NCBI GenBank assembly: GCA_017550775.1
Contig: JAFZOA010000399.1
Location: forward strand, 1-35,121
Origin: Ruminiclostridium sp.
GTDB lineage: Bacteria > Bacillota_A > Clostridia > Oscillospirales > Ruminococcaceae
Direction of reading: 5' to 3'
DNA: 35,121 bases
Below the pieces are notes generated by a model. It searched no databases, was not told where the DNA came from, and worked only from the letters and a program-made list of their open reading frames with translations. Of this stretch, positions 16,072 through 24,615 are shown in pieces. Made by a program: the position numbers and the translations under genes. Every line of letters starts with the position of its first letter. The stretch's first letter is position 1.

Positions 16072-16162
16072 CGACAGTGAGGGCTCGGGTTCCCTTACTG
16101 CGTTTTCTCGGTGCTGACCGGAAAACGAGCGCTGTTTTGAGAAAAATACCGGTATTTTTCTC
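16072..16162. other. oriT candidate: three adjacent inverted repeats
   Basis: Three hairpins lie back to back, 56 bases upstream of the mobC-like start: CAGTGAGGG/CCCTTACTG (16075-16100); CGTTTTC-CGGT/ACCG-GAAAACG with a 4-base loop (16101-16127); and a perfect 24-bp palindrome centred at 16150/16151 (arms GAGAAAAATACC and GGTATTTTTCTC). Clustered inverted repeats just upstream of mob genes are typical of origins of transfer. The nick site cannot be assigned by eye. Confidence 0.5.
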
Positions 16163-16442
16163 TGCTTGCTAACATAAGCTGTTTTCATACCCTTATTTTT
16201 CGGGCATTTCCGGCGTGTATGCGCTTTCCTTCACCGTGCGCGGCAACTGTACGCGTTGGCATTTGTCGGATCACGGCAACGGGCTATAAGTCTTATGCTC
16301 ATGTTCGTTCGCTCCTTTCACGTATCATCATTATCAGAATAATTCCGAGCAGTGTAGCGGGTATTCATTTCCGAATTATCCTTTTCATAGTTATAGGGGT
16401 CGAGCGAGCAATTTTGGCTACACCTTTTTGCAACTTTGTTGA
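16163..16442. other. Intergenic stretch without a convincing gene
   Basis: Between the oriT-like repeats and the degenerate frame at 16,443. On the minus strand a 23-codon frame (16302-16231) has a good AAAGGAG site but no recognisable product; it could be a leader peptide of the mob transcript. Confidence 0.4.
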
Positions 16443-16708
16443 ATGTCACCAAAAGAAAATGAGTTACTTAGTAATATTGCACATGAAATCATGCCGGGCA
16501 GAATTACAAAAGCATATTCACTTACGGTCATACGCAGGATAGGAAATAATTGCTGCTAAACTTGCATCGATGCGAGGTAAAGGTACCACATCACGAATAT
16601 TTGCTCACATAGGTATTTATCATAAGCCGCCATGTTTTAAGAAAGCAAATCGAAATCTCGGCAGATGTGACCGGAAAGAATGGATTGTTAATCCTGAATT
16701 CGATTAGT
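16443..16708 (+). pseudogene. Degenerate small gene with a frameshift
   Basis: From ATG 16443 a 38-residue frame (MSPKENELLSNIAHEIMPG...) reads like real protein and then ends at TGCTGCTAA. The +1 frame across the same spot continues as EIIAAKLASMRGKGTTS and stays open to the TAG at 16708 (...EWIVNPEFD). One indel near 16,545 would join them into a protein of about 88 residues. No family is recognised and no ribosome binding site is present, so it is probably a relic. Confidence 0.3.
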
Positions 16709-16815
16709 ATTCAGTATGACGTCTCATATCATAATTGGCAGACAGTTTCTAGGGTCAAGGGAACACACTCCGGCATTATAACAGTTGCGTGTGCCGACAC
16801 CAGGCTAAGATAAAA

Positions 16816-16860
16816 ATATCCCCGGCAAGCGGTCTGATTTACTGCCTGCCGGGGGATATT
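16816..16860 (-). terminator. Strong hairpin upstream of the structured RNA
   Basis: AATATCCCCGGCA pairs with TGCCGGGGGATATT (one bulged C). On the minus strand the stem is followed by TTTTTATC. No minus-strand gene is seen to its right, so it may simply insulate the RNA promoter. Confidence 0.5.
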
Positions 16861-16871
16861 ATGATAAAGTA

Positions 16872-16900
16872 TTGATTTTTTACCGGATATGTGGTACAAT
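16872..16900 (+). promoter_or_regulatory. Promoter of the structured RNA / SLOG gene
   Basis: TTGATT (16872-16877), 17-bp spacer, TACAAT (16895-16900) with a TGn extension. Transcription would begin at about 16907, exactly at the outer stem of the RNA described next. Confidence 0.8.
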
Positions 16901-16905
16901 GTTCT

Positions 16906-17066
16906 TGCGACATAATTCTATAGTTTTCTATTTGCTTGGGCGCGCCTTTATTATCGGTAAAGGTGCGGCTCGTATTTCGTATGCCCGAGTGGATAGGAAA
17001 TAGAATTGTGTCGCAGCAATGAGTCCGCATTTTTGCAGGTGCGCGGCTCCGGCTGCGCACTTTTTG
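16906..17066 (+). ncRNA. Structured RNA with intrinsic terminator before the SLOG gene (family unknown)
   Basis: The outer stem TGCGACATAATTCTAT (16906-16921) pairs with 17000-17015 over 16 bp with a single G-U. Inside, TTTTCTAT (16924-16931) pairs with ATAGGAAA (16993-17000), CTTGGGC (16935-16941) with GCCCGAG (16983-16989), and CGCGCCTTTA (16941-16950) with TAAAGGTGCG (16958-16967) around a 7-base loop; 16968-16982 stay unpaired, giving a bulged, branched rod. A terminator follows: GTGCGCGGC/GCTGCGCAC with a TCCG loop and TTTTT (17039-17065). Promoter, structure and terminator delimit an RNA of about 160 nt: either an sRNA or a leader attenuator for the gene at 17085. It matches no riboswitch consensus I know. 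Confidence 0.7.
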
Positions 17067-17084
17067 TTATAAGGGGTACACGAA

Positions 17085-17612
17085 ATGAAAGAAGAGGTAA
17101 TCTGCGCTGTTTTGTCGGTTCCGGTCGAAAAGCTGCCGCATAAATTCAACGAAGTTGAGGAAAGCGTCATATTTATGAAAACAAAGCTGGCGTCGATCTT
17201 TCAGCAGGCTGCCGCAGATACTGAGCTTACGGTAATGACCAACGGAGAGTTCGGCGTTCCGCTCTGGTGTCTGGAGATTGCAAGAACTTCGATAGGGCTG
17301 GGGCATTCCATAAAGACAGCAATAGTTGTTCCGTGTGATGAGCAGGACGAATGCTGGGCGGAGGAATGGCGCGACCGCTACTATACAGCTATTGAATATG
17401 CGAGCTGCGCTCCGGCACTTCCCCCTGAATACATAGAGATCTGCCGTACCACAGAGGACTATTATGATTTTGCAGACCGGTACATGATCGACAGTAGTGA
17501 TTTTGTGATCGCTGTGACTGCCGGCGGCGATGAGCCAGACGGTGTGGAGTATGCCAGACGCAAGGGCAAGCAGATCGTGTACTTTGACGCGGAGACGCTA
17601 AAGATTACATAG
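17085..17612 (+). CDS. SLOG-family (YpsA/DUF1273-like) protein
   Basis: 175 residues; AAGGGG (17071-17076) eight bases before the ATG. The C-terminal part, YMIDSSDFVIAVTAGG ... GVEYARRKGKQIVYFD, is the typical Rossmann-like end of SLOG/LOG-related proteins such as YpsA (DUF1273), which bind nucleotides or nucleotide-derived ligands. The N-terminal half has the preceding helices and GLGHSIKTAIVVP strand. SLOG proteins are frequent in mobile elements and sometimes act as sensors in defence systems. It stands alone, with the structured leader and terminator upstream and a terminator downstream. Role in the element unknown. Confidence 0.75.
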   Translation: MKEEVICAVLSVPVEKLPHKFNEVEESVIFMKTKLASIFQQAAADTELTVMTNGEFGVPLWCLEIARTSIGLGHSIKTAIVVPCDEQDECWAEEWRDRYYTAIEYASCAPALPPEYIEICRTTEDYYDFADRYMIDSSDFVIAVTAGGDEPDGVEYARRKGKQIVYFDAETLKIT

Positions 17613-17650
17613 TAATAGTCAATTATCTAATCTTATTGTTTATTCTTATA

Positions 17651-17682
17651 TGAGCCCTGTCCATTGGCAGGACTCTTCATTT
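17651..17682 (+). terminator. Terminator after the SLOG gene
   Basis: GAGCCCTG pairs with CAGGACTC (one mismatch) followed by TTCATTTTTTATT, 39 bases after the stop. Confidence 0.75.
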
Positions 17683-17697
17683 TTTATTGTCTGGCGC

Positions 17698-17726
17698 TTG
17701 CATTTGTAACCGTAATGTGATATAAT
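17698..17726 (+). promoter_or_regulatory. Promoter of the DISARM-like operon
   Basis: TTGCAT (17698-17703), 17-bp spacer, TATAAT (17721-17726) with a TGn extension, 87 bases before the HNH gene. No other clear promoter is seen before 29,563. Confidence 0.75.
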
Positions 17727-17812
17727 ATAACATGAGTAAGTATAGGCTTCTATATTCTGCCATGGGTTATTGATTCAACAAAAAAGAATGGTATATTTCA
17801 GGGAGGCTTGAA

Positions 17813-18544
17813 ATGGTAGATTTAAATACTTTTTCACAATGGATGTCTGAAAATACTAAATTATCGGATTCGTCCATATATAAGTATTCAAGAGCCGTGG
17901 TAAATGTTTCAAAAGAGATGAATGCTTGTGGTGTTATATCAGATGATATATTAAGTATGGGTATAATATCTCTGGATATTGCAATTAAGAGTATCCTTGG
18001 TTCTTCTGAATTTATTGCCAAAGATAAAAAAGGAAACAGGATGTATAGTATTGCACTAAAGCAGTACCGCTGTTTCATATCCGGATTAGATACTGAGCAG
18101 CGTAATGCCAATGCTTTTGATGTTGATACTATGATAGAATCTAATATTACCGATACCGAGCGCGAATCGATCATTAAGTCAAGGATTGGGCAAGGTGTTT
18201 TCAGAGATAAACTGATCAAAAAGTATAGCGGGAAATGTCTAATTACAGGATTAACGATCAACAAATGCCTTATAGCAAGTCATATAAAACCCTGGGCGGT
18301 TTGCAATAATGATGAGAGGCTTAGCGAAGAAAACGGTTTATTATTAAGCGCTACATATGATCGATTGTTTGATAGTGGCCTTATTTCTTTTAATAATACC
18401 GGCAAAATTGTTATATCAACATTTATTGATGATACAAACCGAAAGATACTGAACATCACTCCAGACATCAAAATTAATATAATTCCCGGTGTCGAACTGA
18501 CACATAATCTAGAATACCACAGAGATGTTGTGTTTGTAAAATAA
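17813..18544 (+). CDS. HNH endonuclease (HNH_2 type)
   Basis: 243 residues with a GGGAGG site. The N-terminal ~115 residues are a helical domain of unknown kind. The C-terminal half is an HNH_2-like nuclease: CLITG (~residue 142), ASHIKPW (~155) and NGLLLSATYDRLFDSGL (~175) give the histidine, asparagine and second-histidine/aspartate positions of such domains. It opens the AT-rich operon that ends in DrmA and DrmB, and no other nuclease is evident in that operon, so it is the likely DNA-cutting effector. Similar proteins also act as stand-alone restriction enzymes. The role is inferred. Confidence 0.8.
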   Translation: MVDLNTFSQWMSENTKLSDSSIYKYSRAVVNVSKEMNACGVISDDILSMGIISLDIAIKSILGSSEFIAKDKKGNRMYSIALKQYRCFISGLDTEQRNANAFDVDTMIESNITDTERESIIKSRIGQGVFRDKLIKKYSGKCLITGLTINKCLIASHIKPWAVCNNDERLSEENGLLLSATYDRLFDSGLISFNNTGKIVISTFIDDTNRKILNITPDIKINIIPGVELTHNLEYHRDVVFVK

Positions 18545-18623
18545 CTTTTTTACATCTGAAGAATTGCAGCCGTATTGACTTGCATTCATGTGGTATAGGA
18601 CATATTTAGTATGGAGTCTAAAA

Positions 18624-19649
18624 ATGGACAATAATACAATAAAAGAAAACTTCGACAATATAATAAACAGCTTGTCGACACTTATTGAAAAGCAAAGACA
18701 AATTGCCCATAATGCCATTGACATGGATGATTGGGAAAAAGCTCAAACAATACTAATTGAAGCCAATAAAAACATTTCGGCTTTAAGTACTATTAGAAAC
18801 AAGGTTATTACAATTCGTGACGAGTCTCTTAGTATTGATTTAATATCTAATTATCAGCTGTGTCCTGAGCTTGACAATAACATAAAAGAAGAAAATAATA
18901 CTGCGCCTGTTCCCGTAACGGAAAATACTGCCACTACTAGTTCAAATATAAATATTAATGAGCAAATGGTAGTGCCGGATTTTTATGAAATATTAAATGA
19001 TATTGAAGAAAAGCATATTTCTTTCAATCTGTACGGAAATACATATAATGAGATTAATCTTGTTAATTCTCTAATGAGGATCTCTACGATATTCTATGAC
19101 ATAAATCAACAAGCCTTTGGCATGGTTATAGACTCTCCAACTTTATTAAACGATGGTATGATATATATATCCTCAAAGCAAATTAATTCTCGATATAGAA
19201 AACTGTTTGATAAAGACTTATTTTTGTTTGATAAAATTAGCGATGATACAGTCCTCGAAATAATTTCTTTGCTAATAAAAATATATGGCGTTAATTGGTC
19301 TGATCTTAATTTACGAGTGGATGGACGGCAAATAAATATCGTTTATGACGATGCCACAAATAATGAGGGATCTGAGATTACTACAGAAGATAAATATCAC
19401 AATCCTGACAAAACTGACTTGGTTGATGAGTTGGAGCAATTAATTATAAAATACCCGTTTTCAATGTCGATTATAAGTGTCGATGAAACATTCGGAAAAG
19501 AGTTCACATTTAGTGAACAACAAGGAAAAACCGAGATGGTTGATCCGCATCGACTGAGTAACGGCCTGTGGGTCGATAAAGATCAAAAAGATCTACAAAC
19601 ATTTATTATTAAAGTCCGTGAATTTTGCGCAAGTTCAGAAAACATTTGA
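18624..19649 (+). CDS. Hypothetical protein with N-terminal helical region
   Basis: 341 residues from ATG 18624, chosen for the GGAG nine bases upstream; an in-frame ATG at 18588 lacks a site. I recognise no family. Residues 1-75 are helical and charged (IEKQRQIAHNAIDMDDWEKAQ...), residues ~85-120 are a Thr/Asn/Val-rich linker, and the rest is a mixed alpha/beta domain (ISFNLYGNTYNEINLVNSLMR...) followed by an acidic Asn-rich linker and a small C-terminal domain. It has no membrane segment. It sits between the nuclease and the Hsp70-like gene with 17-80 base gaps, so it is probably part of the same system. Confidence 0.7.
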   Translation: MDNNTIKENFDNIINSLSTLIEKQRQIAHNAIDMDDWEKAQTILIEANKNISALSTIRNKVITIRDESLSIDLISNYQLCPELDNNIKEENNTAPVPVTENTATTSSNININEQMVVPDFYEILNDIEEKHISFNLYGNTYNEINLVNSLMRISTIFYDINQQAFGMVIDSPTLLNDGMIYISSKQINSRYRKLFDKDLFLFDKISDDTVLEIISLLIKIYGVNWSDLNLRVDGRQINIVYDDATNNEGSEITTEDKYHNPDKTDLVDELEQLIIKYPFSMSIISVDETFGKEFTFSEQQGKTEMVDPHRLSNGLWVDKDQKDLQTFIIKVREFCASSENI

Positions 19650-19666
19650 TATAGGAAGGTTAAATT

Positions 19667-20794
19667 ATGGAAAAGTATATTGAAGAATTAGAAAATGTTT
19701 TTTCTAAAAAAAATCTGAATAAAACAGATGTTGAAACTGCGGTTCAAGCCCTTAATGACCTCCGTCAAGCAACCGATATACAGAATACAGTAACATACCT
19801 TATTCGTTGCAAAGCAGATATTTGGCCTCAATTCTTTGAAAGAATTGAGAATTTTAGTGATATCGAGACATATTTGTGCGAAATAGAAAACCATGAAGTG
19901 TTTTCCAAAAAAGGAAATAATTATATTTATTTAAGATTATTTGCAATGGTCTATATATTGTTGAAGAAAGATTACATGCCTACGGAGTTATCACAACTGG
20001 TTGTAAAAGTAATCAAGTATGGCGAAAAACAAAATGGTGCAAAGAACGGGGCTGATTATGCTATTGAATTAAAAAAAGCATATCAGAAATATATTATTGA
20101 TAAGAAAATATCTGATAAGTTTTGGCTCTTGAAAGAGAATGCCACAGAGAAGAATTACTTCAATCGATTCAGGGAGGCAATTGAAAAGCAAGATAGCAAG
20201 CCCGAACAAGAGCAGCCTGAAAAGCAACCGCAAATTGAAAAAGAGCCCGAGCAGAAGAATGATGCTGGTGTAGTAACAAATAAACCGGAAAATGAAGCTC
20301 CACCGATGGAATCGTCCCAGGTATTGGATATGGTTTCACTTTCTCATGCACAACTGGAGAGCCTTTTAAAGAATAATTTTGAAAAAGTCTTTTCTGAACT
20401 TTCTGATATTAGTCACAAAGTTATTGATAATTATCGTTCTGCGTTATCATCAAAAGACTCGGAAATAACACATTTAAAAGATGAAAACAAGAATATAAGG
20501 GATCGTATAGTTGCATTAAGGACAGAGTTGAGTGATACCCAACAAGAAAACGAAGAATTAAAAAGTCTTGTAGACTCATTAAAAGAAAAGTTGTCCCTTG
20601 CATATAAGATTGATAATGCAGCGCAGAACCAAGAATTGTTGGCTCTTAAGAAAAATGTGTCGGATTCCATTAGACCGGAATTCGAGGATTTTAATTCAAG
20701 CGGGCGCGAATTCAACGAAGACAACTTTCTTGCCAATTGTGCAAGTATAGAACGAATCTTTAAAATATTAAAAAGATTCGGATTTGATTTATAA
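19667..20794 (+). CDS. Hypothetical coiled-coil protein
   Basis: 375 residues; GGAAGG site, start 17 bases after the previous stop. No family recognised. Residues 1-165 are a helical domain; ~175-215 is a Glu/Gln/Pro/Lys-rich linker (EQEQPEKQPQIEKEPEQ); ~225-330 is a long predicted coiled coil with heptads (SDISHKVIDNYRSALSSKDSE, then LKDENKNIRDRIVALR and TQQENEELKSLVDSLKEKL); the last ~40 residues form a small conserved-looking cap. This looks like an oligomerising scaffold. It directly precedes the Hsp70-like gene (14-base gap), suggesting it could be its partner or client. Function unknown. Confidence 0.72.
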   Translation: MEKYIEELENVFSKKNLNKTDVETAVQALNDLRQATDIQNTVTYLIRCKADIWPQFFERIENFSDIETYLCEIENHEVFSKKGNNYIYLRLFAMVYILLKKDYMPTELSQLVVKVIKYGEKQNGAKNGADYAIELKKAYQKYIIDKKISDKFWLLKENATEKNYFNRFREAIEKQDSKPEQEQPEKQPQIEKEPEQKNDAGVVTNKPENEAPPMESSQVLDMVSLSHAQLESLLKNNFEKVFSELSDISHKVIDNYRSALSSKDSEITHLKDENKNIRDRIVALRTELSDTQQENEELKSLVDSLKEKLSLAYKIDNAAQNQELLALKKNVSDSIRPEFEDFNSSGREFNEDNFLANCASIERIFKILKRFGFDL

Positions 20795-20808
20795 GATAGG
20801 TGTATAGA

Positions 20809-22269
20809 ATGGAAACAAGAAGTTTTTTTGGTATAGATTTTGGAACTACTAATACATCCGTGGTTCAAATAATCAAAGAAGAAGGACTTGGCGAAAAAGA
20901 AACGATTTACGGCGAAGATGGAAGTGAATCATTTGCTTCAATGCTTGCTATTATTGACGAAAAAACCATTAATTTTGGAAATGAAGTTAAAAGTAACAGG
21001 GATTCATTAGCTGAAAAATGTACGGTAATCTCGTCATTCAAATCATTGCTTGGCACAGGAACCGAAATAAATATACAGGGTAAAGTCCTATACCCAAAGG
21101 ATGTAACCGCTTTATATTTGAAATGTTTGAAACAATATATCAAACAAACTTTTGACATAGACATTAAAAAAGCTTCATTTTCATTTCCTGTCGGTTTTTC
21201 CCCGGAAGCTAGGCGGGACTTGAAATTTGCTGCGCAAAAAGCGGGAATTGAAGTATCGGCACTAATATCAGAATCAACGGCTGCATATATAGCAGAGCAT
21301 AAAAATATGACTGGGTTTTCAAGAGTAATGGTTGTTGACTGGGGCGGCGGCACTCTTGATATAAGTATACTGGAAATTGAACATAGATGCGTATTTGAAA
21401 AATCCGTATATGGTGAAAAAATTGGTGGAGATGATATTGATAAAGAATTAGCAAAAGCTATACACTCACAATTTGGATTAAAGATAAGTGATCCAACTAA
21501 CAGAGTTAATTTTGATGAAATGCCGGCAATACAAAGAGACAAAATCATTTCCGCTTGTGAGAGAGCCAAAATAAGCATCTCGGAAGACGGCGAAACATAC
21601 CCCTTAACGGTACGAGATTATGGGGCATATGGGACTAAAACAATAAACATAACAAATGAGTTTTTTGAAGATATAGTCAAACCTATAATAAAACAGAAGG
21701 TGCTGAGAACAATTAATTCTGCCATGGAGAGAGCGGGAGTGACAAAGTCAGGCATAGACTGCGTTATTATTGCTGGTGGCAGTAGTAATTTAAGACCTTT
21801 TGCGGATGCAATGAAGAATTTGTTTGGCGAAGATAAAATATTTATACCTAATCAAGTTAGATCGGTATCAGCTAAAGGCGCTGCTTGTACCCCGATTATT
21901 GGAGGACAATTTAAATTAAGTGATAATATTGGAATTATGATGTCGGATAATACTGTATTTCCTATATTAAAAAGAGATGTTGATGGAGTAAATACTATAA
22001 GCGAAAAATATACTTTTTCCCTTGTAGAGGATTCTCCTGATGCCCATATAATAATAACGGATGGAGCCGGTAAAACTGTTTATAAAAAGATTAATGTTCC
22101 GACAAAGGGGTTCTTACGAGAACGATTAGAAATCCAAGCTCACATCGATGATGCCCAGATTGCTACAATTAATATTCGTAGCACTTGTGTGTCAGATGTT
22201 TTAAAAGAAAGTAAAGCGGAAATATCTCAATTAACATTCTATTATGACTTGAAAAGGCTTGATGCTTAG
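20809..22269 (+). CDS. Hsp70/DnaK-like ATPase with short C-terminus
   Basis: 486 residues from ATG 20809, with AGGTG seven bases upstream. The actin-like ATPase domain is complete: FFGIDFGTTNTSVVQI (phosphate 1), VVDWGGGTLDISILEIE (phosphate 2) and VIIAGGSSNLRPFADAM (adenosine motif). Only ~115 residues follow it, versus ~230 in DnaK, so the peptide-binding domain is reduced and the lid absent. It is not the housekeeping DnaK. Such Hsp70-like proteins in operons usually act on one dedicated partner; here likely candidates are the coiled-coil protein or the helicases. A J-domain protein is encoded on the same element at 29,618. Confidence 0.88.
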   Translation: METRSFFGIDFGTTNTSVVQIIKEEGLGEKETIYGEDGSESFASMLAIIDEKTINFGNEVKSNRDSLAEKCTVISSFKSLLGTGTEINIQGKVLYPKDVTALYLKCLKQYIKQTFDIDIKKASFSFPVGFSPEARRDLKFAAQKAGIEVSALISESTAAYIAEHKNMTGFSRVMVVDWGGGTLDISILEIEHRCVFEKSVYGEKIGGDDIDKELAKAIHSQFGLKISDPTNRVNFDEMPAIQRDKIISACERAKISISEDGETYPLTVRDYGAYGTKTINITNEFFEDIVKPIIKQKVLRTINSAMERAGVTKSGIDCVIIAGGSSNLRPFADAMKNLFGEDKIFIPNQVRSVSAKGAACTPIIGGQFKLSDNIGIMMSDNTVFPILKRDVDGVNTISEKYTFSLVEDSPDAHIIITDGAGKTVYKKINVPTKGFLRERLEIQAHIDDAQIATINIRSTCVSDVLKESKAEISQLTFYYDLKRLDA

Positions 22270-22281
22270 GGGTAGGCAACG

Positions 22282-24615
22282 ATGAAATCAAACATAAATA
22301 TCACTAGCAATATTTATATTAGAGACCCGTTATCATTAGATGGTAGCATCGACAGGCTTCAAAATGATCCAAAGTTTGTAAAACAAGTAAAAGGTTTATC
22401 TGCGCTTAAAAAATTAAAAGACATCAGAGTAAACCTATCCCCTGCACAAGAGGAAGAATTCTCTCAATCATCAACCTGTTCATACGGTGCAAAAGGTGAA
22501 ACTACACATGGTGTAGTTCAAAAAAACGGTGATTATATTTATGAATGTAGATGTGAATCGCCTTTTTGTAAACTTAAAGATGAATGTAAGCCTTATATTT
22601 TTAACAGAAATAATAGTGTCAATTTAACTGATGATGAGTCGGATAATGAACTTGATGGGTTTGAGTGGATAGGCATAGAAAAAAATGACGATATCGACGA
22701 ATTATTCGAAGATAAATCCTCATGTGTCACAGATGATGAAGAAAATAGGATTTTTTACGAAGATGTTACCGAAAACGAATGTAATGTATATGTTGAAATC
22801 AACAGCGATGAAGCTATATTGAAAATAATCGAAGATGATATAAAAAGTCACATATGGGTAAACGCTGGTCCAGGAACCGGAAAAACATATACAGCTATAC
22901 AGCGACTAAAGTATGTTCTAAATAATATTGACCCTGAAGACAGCAACATGGTGCTCGTCATGTGCTATACGAGAGCAGCTGTTTCTGAGATAAAGAATAG
23001 AATCGAATTCTATGTTTCATCTGGAGAATTACCACCAGAAGCAAAAAATGTTACAATATGTACATTTGATTCCTTAGCAACAAATTATCTAATTTCAATA
23101 GAAACGCCTCCAGAGGCTCTTAACGCTTTGGATTATAATCAGCGCATTTCATTATTCAATGAATAAATTGATTCTGATGATTATGACGGATTCGTTTATT
23201 GTATAATTGATGAATTACAGGATTTAGTCAACAATAGGGCGTTAATGGTCATAAAGATTTTGAAGTCATTGAAATGCGGGTATTTGTTGCTAGGTGATAT
23301 GTGCCAGGCAATATATGACTATGATTGCAATGATTACAGTTCTATAAATTCAAGCAAATTTTATGAATTGCTTGACCAAACCGTTCCAAATGATACGAAA
23401 AGGTTTGAGCTTATCGGAAATAAACGGCAAACAGAAAAATTAGATAGAGAAACATCTAATTTAAGAAATTGTTTACTTCACAGATCGGATTTTGATGTGG
23501 AAACTGTTTTTTCAAATAATTTAAACTCTATTCCAATTTGCGAATACGATGCTGATAACTATAAGTTAGTCGGAACTGCAAATGCTACTACTGCTTTTCT
23601 TTGTCGAAACAACGGAGAAGCAGAGTACTTAAGTTGGCTATTTTTTAAAAACAGTATTAATCACACATTGATTAGAACTAACAGCGGAAGCGTTAAGATA
23701 ACTAGATTTATTGCGGATATTCTTTGGGATTATAGAGATAAGAACATATCTATTAATGATTTTATAAAAAGAGCGACTATAAGATGTGGTTTAGATGAAA
23801 ATAAAGCTCTTGAAATGTTTGATAATCTAAAAGAATTGTTATATGATGATTCTGAAAGATATTATTTAGATGTTCCATTGTTAGCACAAAAAATGTGTTT
23901 TGCAACCAATCTCCCTTCAGCTTTAGTATATATACCCTCAAATACTATTGTATCAACTATACATAAAGCAAAAGGACGGGAATTTGATCGAGTTTATTTA
24001 TTAGGTTATGATTACACCCACAAACAGAACGATACAGAAGAAGAGCGTATATTATATGTTGGGGAAACTCGTCCAAAACTCGAACTGAATATATTAAAAA
24101 AAGGAAATAAATACAATTGGTTTTTCAGAAAAAGCCAGTCCAATAGATGGATTCAGACAAAATGTAAAAAGAACAACCCTTATTCTTCTTATTGCTCGGC
24201 TATAGCTACCGGATATGATGAAGATGTTGATTATAGTTCTTTTGTTTCAGGAGAGTTTCCTGATGCATTAAAACGGCAGATGTATATTTCTCGCTATATT
24301 AAACCGGGAGACATTATTAGTTTGTCTTTAAAAAATGGCATATACGATATTGTTCACAATAATCATGTCATAGGACAAATGTCAAAGTATTTTTCTGATG
24401 CTTTAACAGACAGATATGGCAATTCAGATAATAAAAGAAGCTACATTAATCCAAATGGGCTTCCTAATTTTATTACAGATCTTTATGTTGCAAATATAAT
24501 AACATATATATCATATAGAGATTATGATAACATTCCGGCAGAGTATCGGCATAATAGATATTGGCTTGCGTTAGAGATAAGCGGATTTGGTAAAACCAGA
24601 TGGGAGAACGATTGA
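22282..24615 (+). pseudogene. UvrD/Rep-like superfamily 1 helicase interrupted by one in-frame TAA
   Basis: One continuous frame of 778 codons has a single stop, TAA at 23164-23166 (codon 295). Before it: a Cys-rich segment (CSYG...YECRCES...CKLKDEC, ~66-115), an acidic linker and Walker A AGPGTGKTYTAI (~194). After it in the same frame: Walker B/DExQ IIDELQDLVNN, motif III LLGDMCQAIYDY, then STIHKAKGREFDRVYLLG and ILYVGETRPK (motifs V-VI). The flanking text reads NE-stop-IDSDDYDGF, where a leucine (TTA) would fit, so a point mutation is likely; read error or readthrough is possible. If real, the two pieces (294 residues, and a part without Walker A) would not make a helicase. Its TGA overlaps the next ATG. 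Confidence 0.85.

Noticed and set aside
16033..16188. 51-codon minus-strand frame over the oriT-like region
   Set aside because: It overlaps all three inverted repeats, its possible ribosome binding site is too close to the ATG, and the product resembles no protein.
16906..17066. Structured leader considered as hammerhead, twister, T-box, fluoride or 6S RNA
   Set aside because: None of the diagnostic conserved strings (CTGATGA/GAAA, T-box AGGGTGG, and so on) is present; left as an unknown family.
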